The notes below the pieces were generated by a model. That model was not told the origin of the DNA and did not search any database. It was given only the letters and a program-made list of their open reading frames with translations. A program made the translations under genes and the position numbers. Source: Kitasatospora sp. NBC_00240 (GTDB taxonomy: Bacteria; Actinomycetota; Actinomycetes; Streptomycetales; Streptomycetaceae). Taken from it: DNA of 64,000 bases. The DNA lies in the NCBI RefSeq assembly GCF_026342405.1, contig NZ_JAPEMU010000001.1, positions 930,001 to 994,000 of the forward strand. Reading direction: 5' to 3'. Below, piece by piece: positions 51,960 to 61,276 of this stretch (position 1 is the first letter of the stretch; each line of letters opens with the position of its first letter).

Positions 51960-54071
51960 AGTTCCGTTCCAATAGGTTCGCATCTCTCATCTTAGCGAGA
52001 AGTGCGTTGAAATCAGCCTTCAGCTGAGCAATATCCGTTGCTCTCGAGTCAGCCTGTCCTGTCACGCCATGAGGAAGTGGTTCAATGATCCCTGGGTTTG
52101 CATCCAGGTCATAGATCGTCTGCCATTGAAGGTGATTGTCGGAAGTCAGGCCTCCGACACTCCGCCCCGGCCCCGGTTGTTGCCAGGGCGGCGGCTCCTT
52201 CACACCGGAGACCTTGAGCAGCTGGTTCGACGGGCCGCCTATGTAGGCGATCAGTCGATATACGAATCCATTGGCGCTCGCCGGCTTGACGGTTTGCCCT
52301 ATCTTGTAGTGCTTTCCGTCACTCCAGGCAAGAGCCGCCGACCGCCTTCCACACGGGGCGTTCACCGCCCACCCGATCGGGCCTTGGCGCGCCGTTGCTC
52401 CGGTGGCATTGAGAAGCAGATCACCCGGACCGTAGAAGTTGCAGCTACCGGCAGACGTATTCCACGGAGTTCCATTATGAACAATAGCGATTCGCCGCTC
52501 ACCGAAGAGGTAGTTTCCAATCCAGGCTTCCGGAAGCATCAGCGCGCCGGGAACCGGACCGTTTTCGTACGCGGTTTGATAGTAAGTGTGGTGATTCGCC
52601 GGGCTCACAAGGGATGTTTCGATCCGGCCCTTGACCGCGTCGGGAGCTGTCTGGACTTGGATACGGAAGAGGGCGCTCCACTGGTCGTCCGGCGCGAGGG
52701 AGCCGTAATCCTGAATGATCGTGGAATCCGAAGCATCCCCGAGTTTGTTGACCGTTGAGAACTCAATCCTATATTTGCCCTCACATCTCCACAGCAAATG
52801 ATCGAGCTCTTCAAGCGTCTGCCCGACCTCCTTCGGGAAGTCAGGCATACCATCGGGGGGCTTACCATTCTTTCCGAATGTATGCCCGGCATGGACTGCT
52901 CGATAATAGTATCCATTCCCGGGCGTCTGCAGCTCATCTTCCTCGATATCGACCCCCGCCCCATTCGCGGAGATAAAATACTCGGGATATTTGGAATACT
53001 TGTTCGTCACTTTCAGAGTAGAGGGCCCTTTTTTGACGGCGCCATAGCCCCAGTATATTGAGTCCGAGGTGATAATCATATCCCCTCCGACTACAGCGAT
53101 ATTCCCGCCCTTGAACACCGACGGGGCATCCCCTTCGCCGTAGCAGCCGATGTACACGGCGAACTGTGGAGCTTCGTGATCACAGTTGTACTGTCGGTGA
53201 CGGTTGTGCGCCGCGTGACACGAAACAAAGGTGCAGCCCAAGAATGAATTGTCATGAATTCCATCCCTTGGTCGGGATCCGACTTGAGGGTGAACTGGCG
53301 AAGCACAGCATAGTCTGCACGATCATTCGAGGGATCTGGAGCAGGCGGTCCGGAGGTCCAAGATCCCACCAGGGCAATCGCACAATAAACAGTCTCTCCT
53401 GCAACTGGACCGATACCGGTCGCAGTAGACAGGTTGAAATCTCCTGTTTTCACATCGGCGAGTATGCGAGTATTTTCAGTGACACCAAGACCAGTTCCCC
53501 CAGCTCCCTCCAGAATGCAATGGTGCCTGACGACAATAGGCTTCGTAATCCGGTAGTCTCCCGGAGGAAGGTAGACGACTTTGCCATGAGTAGTGCCGAG
53601 TCGCATCGCGCAGTCGAGGGCGCTTTGGATCGCGCCTGTGTCGTCGTCTTTGTTGTTTCCCATCGCTCCGAAGTAGAGCACGCTCAGCCGCGTGTCGCGG
53701 CGGGGCCGGACTGTCACCGTGCCCGATTCATCGCAGTCGCCAATCCAGTTCGGAGCGCTCACGCATTTGTCAATTTCATCCGCAGCGCGGACGATCTGTC
53801 CCGAACTGTTGACGCCAACCGCGCCGAACTTACCGCGGCCCAGGCGGCCGCTGAAAGCACCGCCTATTTGGACTTTGACGTCATCTCCAGCCCTTTTTGC
53901 CGGCTCCAGCGCAACCCCAAAGAACGGAATGGTATGTAACTCCTCGACAGCAGGGACAGTTACGGTGATCGGTTTGACAGCAGGGGGAGTGGGGGTGACC
54001 GATGATCCTGTGGTGCGGACCACCTGGCCAGCCTTGATCGGTTGTGCGGCTCGCACAATTACGATGTCCAT
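51958..54071 (-). pseudogene. Right-handed beta-helix (tail-spike/pectate-lyase-like) cargo gene, one frameshift
   Basis: Translation starts at ATG 54071 (AAGGGA 8 nt upstream) and runs to a frame change at about 53235-53260; the next frame continues to TGA 51958. Together they give about 700 residues. Order: a small beta-rich N-terminal domain (AGQVVRTTG, GVALEPAKRAGDDVKVQIGG, FGAVGVNSSGQIVRA), then the pectate_lyase_3-type helix start YFGAMGNNKDDDTGAIQSAL with KVVYLPPGDYRI, then helix coils (DNSFLGCTFVSCHAAHNRHR), a lectin-like region, and a C-terminal coiled coil [20 protein letters not shown]. Such architecture is common in phage tail spikes and polysaccharide lyases. Codon use is less GC-biased than in neighbours, so it was acquired. 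The stop codon straddles the junction with the left IS arm. Confidence 0.7.
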
Positions 54072-54428
54072 CAGAACGTCCCTTTCGTCGAGGCCACATC
54101 GGTCGGAAAGGCTGGGCGTGAGCGCGGCCGAAGCGCGCGAGCACACCCGACCTCGGTGCCGAAGGCCGGAACCCTTCGGCAGTACTGCGCTCGCACCTTT
54201 TGCCTAGCCCCATATACCTCCAGGCTAGGTGTGGGCAGCAGCCTGCGCAGATCGGCAAGGCCCGATGGCCATCCAACCGCGGTCACTATCCGCAATCACG
54301 CGCTGAAGGCAGTGACGGATCGTCCGATTGGTCACGGTCTGCGGCGGGTGGACCAATTCGGACGTGAAGCAGGCATGGACTTCCAAGATCATGGAGTTCT
54401 CGACGCCCCGTGATCCCGATGGAAAACC
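54072..54428. other. Spacer between the cargo gene and the right ISAs1 copy
   Basis: About 360 bp of mixed composition, without a recognised gene. A sequence CATGGACTTCCAAGATCATGG at 54374-54394 is loosely similar to the outer end CAGGGCTTCGGCAAAGTCACGG and could be the inner inverted repeat of the right copy; this is tentative. Confidence 0.4.
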
Positions 54429-55619
54429 GTGCCTGCCGCCACATCATCACCGATCCCGCCTGCTCTTGAGCAACTCCGCGACCAGCTGTCGGCCGGACTC
54501 GACGAACTCCCCGGCCTGCTGGAACGCCTCGCCGAAGTCCCCGACCCGCGCGACCCCCCGCGGGGTCCGGCACGCCCTGGTCCACGTGCTCGCCCTGGCC
54601 GCAGCCGCTGTACTGGCCGGCGCGACCTCGCTGTTGGCGATCAGCGAGTGGGCCGCCGACGCCCCGCGCGACGTACTCCTCGCGCTGGGAGCCCGGCACG
54701 ATCCGCTGATCACACGTCACAAGGTGCCCGGCGAGGCGACCATCCGCCGGGTCCTGGTCCGGATCGACGCTGATGCGCTCGATCGCGCCGTAGGCGGCTG
54801 GCTCACCGACCGTCAACCAAACACGCAGGCCACAGCCCTGCGGGCGATCGCAGTGGACGGCAAGAGCCTGCGCGGCGCCGCCCGCGCACACGGCCGGAAG
54901 ATCCACCTGCTCGCCGCCCTCGACCACACCGCCGGCAATGTCCTCGCCCAACTCGACGTCGGCGAGAAGACGAACGAGATCACCTGCTTCCAGCCGCTCC
55001 TGGACACCGTCGCCGGCCTCGCCGGCGCCGTGGTGACCAGCGACGCGATGCACACCCAGCGCGAGCACGCCGACTACCTGGTCACCGGCCGGTCCGCGCA
55101 CTACATCGTGATCGTCAAGGGCAACCAGAAGAAGCTCCGCAAACAGCTCAAATCCCTTCCCTGGAAAGCGATCCCGCTCCAGGACGCACTCGGGAGACAG
55201 GACACGGCCGCAGCGAGATCCGCCGCATCAAGGCGGCCACCGTGAGCAACCTGCTCTTCCCGCACGCGGCACAGGCAGTCCAGCTCAAGCGCCGCCGAAC
55301 GAACCGCAAGACCGGCAAGGTCACCATCAAGACGATCTACGCGGTCACCAGCCTGACCGCCGACCGGGCCACCCCCGCCCAGCTCGCCGCCCTCATCCGC
55401 GGCCACTGGACCATCGAAGCCCTCCACCACATCCGTGACGTCACCTTCGCCGAGGACGCCTCCCAGCTCCGCACCGGCAACGCCCCCCGAACCATGGCCA
55501 CCTGGCGCAACCTCGCCATCGGCGCCCTCCGACTCGCAGGAGTCCGCAACATCGCCACCGCCCTCCGACACAACGCGAGAGAACCGAGGCGACCGCTTGC
55601 CCTCCTCGGGCTCACATGA
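54429..55619 (+). pseudogene. ISAs1-family transposase, two frameshifts
   Basis: The N-terminus is [20 protein letters not shown] through [14 protein letters not shown]. At a C/G-run near 54555 the frame shifts and continues [20 protein letters not shown] with [20 protein letters not shown] (catalytic Asp), [20 protein letters not shown] and [14 protein letters not shown]. Near 55210 a second shift leads to [20 protein letters not shown] and the C-terminal [20 protein letters not shown] with the catalytic Glu. All three DDE segments survive, so inactivation is recent, or the shifts are sequence errors. It is the right arm of the composite transposon. Confidence 0.88.
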
Positions 55620-55724
55620 TCACGAACCGGACATCCCGTGACTTTGCCGAAGCCCTGGTGGTCCCGGCTCGGGCGCCGGGGCGCATGTGGATCGCCGGTG
55701 GCTTACGGGGGGCGCACGCGCCCG

Positions 55725-56549
55725 TCAGGTCGCGGCGGGAATGTGGCGCGAGGCCGCCAGGCCGGCCATCCTTCGGAGTCTCGCAAAGTAGGAGGCGCAG
55801 TACTCCTCGTTGATCAGCGGCATGATCTTGTCGAGGCCCGCTATGCACGACCAGAGGAGGGCGATGCCGTCGTCGTCGAGTCCGCCGGCCAGCTCTTGCC
55901 GGACCAGGACAGCGACGTCCGCGTCCAGGAGGACCAGTTCCACGCTGGCGAGGTCCACACCGACGAAGCCGACGGGGAACGGCGCCCGGCAGTGGTCCTC
56001 CCGGAGCCGGGCAAGGAGCTCGTCGGCCTGTGTCGCGGTCGTACCGGCGGCGGCCGGCCCGGCCGTCGACGCCGGGCGAAGCAGGAGAGCGACCGCGGCG
56101 AAGACGTTCTCCAGCATCTTGACGGCCCTGACCGGGTTGAGGGCGGCACTTGACGCGGCCCCGTGCGCGAGCCGGTCTCGCACCACCCGGCCGCGGTCCA
56201 GCTCGGCGGCGAGCTCGACCGCGAGCAGCCCCGCGTCGGCCGCCCGCTCGATCAGGCCTTCGAGCGGCTCGGCGACATCCAGCCGTTCGGCCAGGACGTG
56301 CTCCAGCGCGTAGAGCGAGTGCGTGACGGCGACGGTCGCGAACTCGTACCGGTGGTAGGAGTGCCGGACAAGTTCGCGGGAGGTCTCCAACGCGCTCATG
56401 ACCTGCATGGACGCCCGGGCCGGCAGGACGAGTGCGCGCACCAGCGCTTCCATACCCGCGTAGTCGGGAGCGATGGTGCGGGACCGCGGGTCCGGGATCG
56501 GCACGGGGAACGGGCGGGGCGATGCGGGCAGGGTGTCCACCGGCGCCAT
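55725..56549 (-). CDS. Hypothetical all-alpha protein
   Basis: A 274-residue soluble protein; I start it at ATG 56549 (MAPVDTLPASPRPFPVPIPD), although GTG 56561 is possible. It has long amphipathic helices (ASMQVMSALETSRELVRHSY, AAELDRGRVVRDRLAHGAAS) and no Cys cluster or known motif. The frame keeps extending upstream, but as the shadow of the phosphonate operon. It lies just outside the composite transposon (stop 57 bp past the target repeat) and may belong to the original chromosome. Function unknown. Confidence 0.6.
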   Translation of the reverse strand: MAPVDTLPASPRPFPVPIPDPRSRTIAPDYAGMEALVRALVLPARASMQVMSALETSRELVRHSYHRYEFATVAVTHSLYALEHVLAERLDVAEPLEGLIERAADAGLLAVELAAELDRGRVVRDRLAHGAASSAALNPVRAVKMLENVFAAVALLLRPASTAGPAAAGTTATQADELLARLREDHCRAPFPVGFVGVDLASVELVLLDADVAVLVRQELAGGLDDDGIALLWSCIAGLDKIMPLINEEYCASYFARLRRMAGLAASRHIPAAT

Positions 56550-56840
56550 CCTGTCGTCCACGTTCTTCCGCCGCCACCGGTTTTGCCCGGGGCCGCGACC
56601 ACGGGCAGGCGACCGCACCGGGAACGGCGGGCCCCGTGACCGGGCCTTCGAGCGGCTCACCGTACGGGGCCCCGTGCCCGAACCCACGGACCGACAGGCC
56701 CCGTTGTCGGACCGGCACTCCAGCCTCCACCCCATGACCACCCACCAGTTGGGACCTCGCGGCTCCGGACCGGACCGTCCGGCGAATCGCGGAGGACTCG
56801 CTGATCTCACTCGGTACGACGGCCTTCCCCGCGCCCGGAG
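56550..56840. other. Upstream sequence of the all-alpha protein gene, no other gene seen
   Basis: About 290 bp. Contains no protein motif; homology to LacI regulators begins only at about 56829-56841. Confidence 0.35.
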
Positions 56841-57053
56841 GACCTCTCGATCACCGGCTTCGACGACATCTACCTGAGCAGCAGCACCGTGCCGATGCTC
56901 ACCACCGTCCGCCAGCCGCTGGAGGAGCTCGGCCGGATGGCCGTCAGCCTGCTGACCCGCCTGATGGAGGGCCACACCGTGGAGGCTCTGCACGTCGAAC
57001 TCGCCACCGAACTCGTCGTCCGCGGCTCCACCGGCCCGGCGCCGACGCGCTGA
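56841..57053 (+). pseudogene. LacI-family regulator, C-terminal relic
   Basis: The frame from 56841 reads DLSITGFDDIYLSSSTVPML, TTVRQPLEELGRMAVSLLTR, LMEGHTVEALHVELATELVV and RGSTGPAPTR, then stops at 57051. It is the last 70 residues of a LacI/GalR regulator (DLSVxGFDD, LTTVRQPxxELGRxAVxLL, LPTELVVRxS). The HTH and most of the ligand domain are gone. It may once have governed nearby sugar genes. Confidence 0.8.
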
Positions 57054-57166
57054 CGGCCGGCCCGGACGCGACGGCGCACCGGCCCGGACGCAGCGGCGCA
57101 CCGGCCCGGACGGGCGGACGTCCACGGTCGGACGAACACCGGCCGCCGGCTGATGCCGGCCGTGCG

Positions 57167-57200
57167 CCGGCCGGCGGCGCTCCGGTGCGCCGCCGGCCGG
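57167..57200 (-). terminator. Hairpin terminator of the aminophosphonate operon
   Basis: Perfect 14-bp arms CCGGCCGGCGGCGC and GCGCCGCCGGCCGG with a 6-nt loop, 8 bp past the stop codon of the binding-protein gene at 57209. Confidence 0.75.
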
Positions 57201-57208
57201 CCCCGCGG

Positions 57209-58273
57209 TCAGCTGCCGGTCGCCTGCTTCCAGGCGCCGACGTAGGACTTGAGGTTGGCGTCGATGTCGTTCCAGTCCGGCGTGAAGAGCTCCACCCCGT
57301 CCAGCAGCCCGCTCAGCTTGGCGGCGTTGTCGCCACCGGGGGTGACGTCGGCGCGGGCCGGGAAGCCGCCGGCGAGGGTGGTGGCCTGTTGCTGGACCTC
57401 CTGGGTGAGCAGGTGGTCCAGCAGCTTCCTGGCGTTCTCCCGGTGCGGCGCGTTCTTCACCACGCCCGCGGCGTAGGGCAGGGAGAAGGTACTGGGCCGG
57501 CCGTCCTTCGCCGCCGGGAACCAGATGGCCTGGTTGGGCATCGCCGACCGGTTGGCGAAGTTCATCTGCACATCGCCGTTGGCGACCAGCAGTTCGCCCT
57601 TGTTGACCTTGGGGGCGAGCTGGCCGGTGGAGGAGGACGGCCCGACGTTGTTCTTCTGCAGCTTCCCCAGGAAGTCGGTGGCGCCCTGGATGCCGCCGAA
57701 GTCGTGCATGGCCTTGATCAGCACGGCGGTGCCGTCGCCGGCCACGCCCGGGGTGGAGTACTGCAGCTTGTTCTTGTACTTGCCGTCGAGCAGGTCGTCC
57801 CAGGTCTTCGGCGGCGCGGCGACCTCCTTGCTGTTGTAGATGAAGCACAGGTAGTTCTTCACCACGGAGGTCCACGCGCCGGCCGGGTCCTTGTCGCCGT
57901 CGGCCACCTGGTCCGATCCTGCGGGCCGGTAGTTCTCCAGCAGGCCCTGGCTCGCCGCGGACTGAATGAACGGCGGCAGGGTGACGACCAGGTCGGCCTT
58001 GGTGTTGGACTTCTCCCGCAGCAGGCGCTGGACCATCTCGCCGGAGCCGCCCTCCACGTAGTTCACCTTGATGCCGGTGGCGGCGGTGAAGTCCTTGAAG
58101 GCCTTGTCGTAGAAGCCGTTGCCGTCCTCGGCCTTGAGGCCGTCGGCACTGTAGACGGTGATCTCCTTGGCGTCGCCGCCGGACTGCGCGGAGGATCCGG
58201 AGCAGGCGGCGAGCGGTCCGCCGAGGGCGAGGGCGGCGAGGGCGGCGGTGAGCGATCTGAGGCGTGCGTGCAT
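57209..58273 (-). CDS. ABC substrate-binding lipoprotein, 2-aminoethylphosphonate (PhnS) type
   Basis: A 354-residue extracytoplasmic lipoprotein (lipobox LGGPLAACSG) of the iron/thiamine/phosphonate binding class. Characteristic stretches are EITVYSADGLKAEDGNGFYD, YVEGGSGEMVQRLLREK, KADLVVTLPPFIQ and NGDVQMNFANRSAMPNQAIW. The match to 2-aminoethylphosphonate transporters rests on these plus the operon. It is the last gene of the leftward operon, 142 bp after the second permease; two imperfect copies of a 33-bp GC-rich repeat fill that gap (58355-58421). Confidence 0.85.
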   Translation of the reverse strand: MHARLRSLTAALAALALGGPLAACSGSSAQSGGDAKEITVYSADGLKAEDGNGFYDKAFKDFTAATGIKVNYVEGGSGEMVQRLLREKSNTKADLVVTLPPFIQSAASQGLLENYRPAGSDQVADGDKDPAGAWTSVVKNYLCFIYNSKEVAAPPKTWDDLLDGKYKNKLQYSTPGVAGDGTAVLIKAMHDFGGIQGATDFLGKLQKNNVGPSSSTGQLAPKVNKGELLVANGDVQMNFANRSAMPNQAIWFPAAKDGRPSTFSLPYAAGVVKNAPHRENARKLLDHLLTQEVQQQATTLAGGFPARADVTPGGDNAAKLSGLLDGVELFTPDWNDIDANLKSYVGAWKQATGS

Positions 58274-58415
58274 GGCGGGGTGTCTTTTCTCGAGGCGTTC
58301 GGCGACCGGGCACCGAACGGGGAGCGGGAGACCCGGAGCGGGCCGGGTTGCAGCGGGGCCGACCTTCGAGCGGGGCCAGGGTTCGGGCGGGCCGACGTTC
58401 GAACGGGCCCGGGGT

Positions 58416-59213
58416 TCAGCGGTAGGAGGCCCGGGTGCGCAGGCGGGCGGTGGCGGCGAGGACCACCAGGGTGCTGGCGATCAGCGCCACGGCCAGCGCC
58501 GCCCCGGTGAACAGGGCGCCACGGTCGGTGGCGGCGAAGATGCGCACCGGCAGCGGCAGCCAGTCCGGCGGGTACAGCATCATGGTGGCGCTCAACTCGC
58601 CCATGGAGAGGGCGAAGCAGAGGCCGAAGGCGGCCGTGAGCGACGGCAGCAGCAGCGGCAGGGTGACGCGCCGGAGCACCTGCGCGGGCGGGGCTCCGAG
58701 GCCGGCGGCGCTCTGTTCCAGCGCCGGGTCGAGCCGGCCGATCGCGGCCCGCACCGACTGGTACGCGAAGGAGGTGACCAGCACGGTGTGCGCCAGCAGG
58801 ACGATGGTGGTGGTGCCGTTGAGCAGCAGCGGCGGCTTGGAGAAGGCGACCAGCAGGGCCAGGCCGACCACCACCGAGGGCACCGCCAGCGGGAGCATGA
58901 ACAGCCCGTCCAGCAGTTGCCGGAAGCGCCGGCCGGTGCCGCGGGCGGCGAGGGCCGCCCAGCCGCCGACGACCAGGGCGGCGAGGCCAGCGACCAGGGC
59001 GGTGGTGAGGCTGGTGGTCAGGGCGTCCAGCGACTGGCCGCGGCCGAGGTCGGCGTAGTGGGCGGCGGTGAAGGCGGAGGGCAGGGCGCCGTCCCACCGG
59101 TCGGCGAAGGAGGCACCGACCACCATCAGCAGGGGCAGGGCGAAGATCGGCACCACCAGCAGCAGGAACAAGGTCCAGTGGGCGAGCCGGGCGGCCCGGC
59201 TATGCACCAGCAC
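58416..59213 (-). CDS. ABC permease, aminoethylphosphonate transporter (PhnV type)
   Basis: A 265-residue inner-membrane protein with six helices. The N-terminal helix is TLFLLLVVPIFALPLLMVVG, and the EAA loop appears near LDPALEQSAAGLGAPPAQVL. It overlaps the first permease gene by 14 bp. It forms the channel half together with the next gene's product. BPD_transp_1 family assignment is firm and the substrate comes from context. Confidence 0.87.
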   Translation of the reverse strand: MLVHSRAARLAHWTLFLLLVVPIFALPLLMVVGASFADRWDGALPSAFTAAHYADLGRGQSLDALTTSLTTALVAGLAALVVGGWAALAARGTGRRFRQLLDGLFMLPLAVPSVVVGLALLVAFSKPPLLLNGTTTIVLLAHTVLVTSFAYQSVRAAIGRLDPALEQSAAGLGAPPAQVLRRVTLPLLLPSLTAAFGLCFALSMGELSATMMLYPPDWLPLPVRIFAATDRGALFTGAALAVALIASTLVVLAATARLRTRASYR

Positions 59214-60117
59214 GGTTGCCTCCTTCCTTGCCGGCCCGGGGCAGGCAGAGCCGGTAGAGCGAGTGGAGCGCGACCGAGAGGACGACGTTGACGACCGCGA
59301 TCACGCAGGCGGCGGGGTAGTCGGACTCCAGCACCGCGCGGCTGTAGACCAGCAGGGTGAGGGTGGTGACGTCCTTGGCACCGGTGAACAGGACGATGCC
59401 GAACTGGTTGAGGGACATCACCAGCACCAGGCTGCCGCCGGCCGCCAGGGCGGGCAGCGTCTCGGGCAGGATCACCTGGCGGACGATCCGCCCGGGCCGG
59501 GCGCCCAGCGAGGCGGCCGCTTCGATCTGCGCGGTGTCGACCTGGGAGAAGGCGGCCAGCAGCGGCCGCATGACGAACGGGGTGAAGTAGGTGATCTCGG
59601 CCAGCAGGACGCCCCAGGGCGAGGTGAGGAAGGCGAAGAGCGGGTGGTGGCTGCCGGTGAGCCCGGTCCAGGCGCCGTTGGCGAGGCCGGCGCTGCCGTA
59701 GATGAAGGCGAGCGACAGGGTGATCAGGAAGGACGGCAGGGCGACGAAGAGGTCGATGAACCGGCCGACCAGCCGGGCGCCGGGGAACGGCACGAAGGCG
59801 ATCACCCAGGCCAGGTAGAAGCCCAGCAGCAGGCAGCCGACGGTGGAGCCGGCCGCGATCCACACGGTGGTCCGCAGCGCCCGGTGGAAGGCGGTCGAGC
59901 CCAGCACGTCCGACCAGGCCGCCAGCGAGTGCCCGCCGGTGTCGGGCGTGACGGACTGCCAGCCGACCAGCACCAGGGGGTAGAGGAAGACCAGGCCGAG
60001 TCCGACCAGCGGCGGCAGCGCCCACAGCCATCCGGGGACGGACCGCGGGCGGCGGCCCGGCCGGACGGCGGCCGGCGCGGGTACCTCGACGGGTGCCTCG
60101 TACAGGGCGCTAGCCAT
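59200..60117 (-). CDS. ABC permease, aminoethylphosphonate transporter (PhnU type)
   Basis: A 305-residue membrane protein with six helices and an EAA loop (VDTAQIEAAASLGARPGRIV). Further features are LPPLVGLGLVFLYPLVLVGW at the N-terminus and SLNQFGIVLFTGAKDVTTLT in the later part. It overlaps the ATPase gene by 8 bp and the second permease by 14 bp, so the transporter is translated as a coupled set. Confidence 0.87.
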   Translation of the reverse strand: MASALYEAPVEVPAPAAVRPGRRPRSVPGWLWALPPLVGLGLVFLYPLVLVGWQSVTPDTGGHSLAAWSDVLGSTAFHRALRTTVWIAAGSTVGCLLLGFYLAWVIAFVPFPGARLVGRFIDLFVALPSFLITLSLAFIYGSAGLANGAWTGLTGSHHPLFAFLTSPWGVLLAEITYFTPFVMRPLLAAFSQVDTAQIEAAASLGARPGRIVRQVILPETLPALAAGGSLVLVMSLNQFGIVLFTGAKDVTTLTLLVYSRAVLESDYPAACVIAVVNVVLSVALHSLYRLCLPRAGKEGGNRAGA

Positions 60118-61276
60118 CCCTGCGGTCCTCTCCGCCGGCGGGGAGCACCACGGCGTCCTCGGGGTCGAAGCAGAGCGTGACCCGCTCGCCCGGGGCGGGC
60201 GGAACGCGCAGCTCGCCGAGGTCGGCGGTGAGGCGGGGGCCGGCGTCCAGGTCGACCAGCAGCCGGTGGCCGGCTCCGCGCCACTGGATGTCGCCGACGG
60301 TGCCGGCCAGCGCGTTGAAGTCGCCCTCGGCGCCGAGCCGCACCAGGTGCGGACGGACGCAGAGCACGGCGTCGTCGCCCGGGGCCAGGCCCGCGGTCGG
60401 GGTGCCGCGCAGCGCGGTGCCCGCCAGCGAGACGCCGCCGTCGTGCCACTCGACGGTCACCGGCAGCAGGTTGGCCTGGCCCACGAAGGCGGCGGTGAAG
60501 GTGTCGCCGGGCCGCCGGTAGAGGCGCCGCGGGGTGTCGCAGTCCACCAGCCGGGCGTCCTTCATCACCGCGATCCGGTCGGCCAGGGTGAGCGCCTCCA
60601 GCTGGTCGTGGGTCACGTAGAGGATGGAGACGTGCGGCAACTCCCGGTGCAATCTGGCCAGTTCGGCGAGCATCCCGGAGCGCAGCTGCGCGTCGAGCGC
60701 GGACAGCGGCTCGTCGAGCAGCAGGACGTCCGGCCGGATGGCCAGTGCCCGGGCGATGGCGACCCGCTGCTGCTGGCCGCCGGAGAGCTCGCGCGGGTAC
60801 CGGCGGGCGTAGCCGCCCATCCCGGTCATCTCCAGGGCGCGGGCCACCCGGCCGGCGATCTCGGCCCGGGGTGTCTTGTGCGCCTTGAGGCCGAAGGCCA
60901 CGTTCTGCTCGACCCGCAGGTGCGGGAAGAGGGCGTACTGCTGCACCACCATGCCGATCCCGCGCCGGTACGGTGGCAGGTCGGTGACGTCGCGGCCGCC
61001 GATGTGCACCCGGCCGCGCAGCGGCGTGGTGAAGCCGGCGGCGGTGCGCAGGGCGGTGGTCTTGCCGGATCCGCTGGGACCGAGCAGGGCCACCACCTCG
61101 CCGGGGGCCACCTCCAGGGTGAAGCCGTCGAGCACGGTGGTGCCGTGGTAGGCGACGGTGACGTCCTGGAAGCGCAGGCCGGACCGGGCGGTCCCGGTGG
61201 CGTCCGGGGCGCCGCCGGGGGCGGGTACGACCGGGGGCGCCGAGGTGAGGACGGGGCTCCCGCCGGCGGCGGTCAC
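60110..61276 (-). CDS. ABC ATPase, aminoethylphosphonate transporter (PhnT type)
   Basis: A 388-residue ATPase with an N-terminal nucleotide-binding domain (Walker A GPSGSGKTT, signature LSGGQQQRVAIARAL, Walker B VLLLDEPLSALD, switch YVTHDQLEAL). A C-terminal TOBE-type domain (about 300-385) starts near LPVTVEWHDGGVSLAGTALR, as in the PotA/FbpC/PhnT group. Its GTG start overlaps the hydrolase stop by 4 bp. It energises the two permeases. Confidence 0.9.
   Translation of the reverse strand: MTAAGGSPVLTSAPPVVPAPGGAPDATGTARSGLRFQDVTVAYHGTTVLDGFTLEVAPGEVVALLGPSGSGKTTALRTAAGFTTPLRGRVHIGGRDVTDLPPYRRGIGMVVQQYALFPHLRVEQNVAFGLKAHKTPRAEIAGRVARALEMTGMGGYARRYPRELSGGQQQRVAIARALAIRPDVLLLDEPLSALDAQLRSGMLAELARLHRELPHVSILYVTHDQLEALTLADRIAVMKDARLVDCDTPRRLYRRPGDTFTAAFVGQANLLPVTVEWHDGGVSLAGTALRGTPTAGLAPGDDAVLCVRPHLVRLGAEGDFNALAGTVGDIQWRGAGHRLLVDLDAGPRLTADLGELRVPPAPGERVTLCFDPEDAVVLPAGGEDRRDG

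Larger units (their letters stand above)
51603..55657. mobile_element. ISAs1-type composite transposon with 10-bp target duplication
   Basis: The 4055-bp unit begins CAGGGCTTCGGCAAAGTCA and ends with the exact reverse complement TGACTTTGCCGAAGCCCTG. GTGGTCCCGG occurs directly outside both ends (51593-51602 and 55658-55667), a 10-bp direct repeat typical of ISAs1-family target duplications (8-10 bp). The two outer arms, 51603-51959 and 55301-55657, are 357 bp each, inverted to each other and nearly identical. The interior holds a lower-GC beta-helix gene. The unit has clearly moved as one piece. Confidence 0.9.

Noticed and set aside
53220..53262. Programmed -1 ribosomal frameshifting in the beta-helix gene
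   Set aside because: No slippery heptamer is present at CAAGGGATGGAATTC; an indel or sequence error is simpler.
51603..55657. Prophage or plasmid integration
   Set aside because: There is no integrase, structural gene set or tRNA attachment site; the IS ends and 10-bp repeat explain the boundaries.
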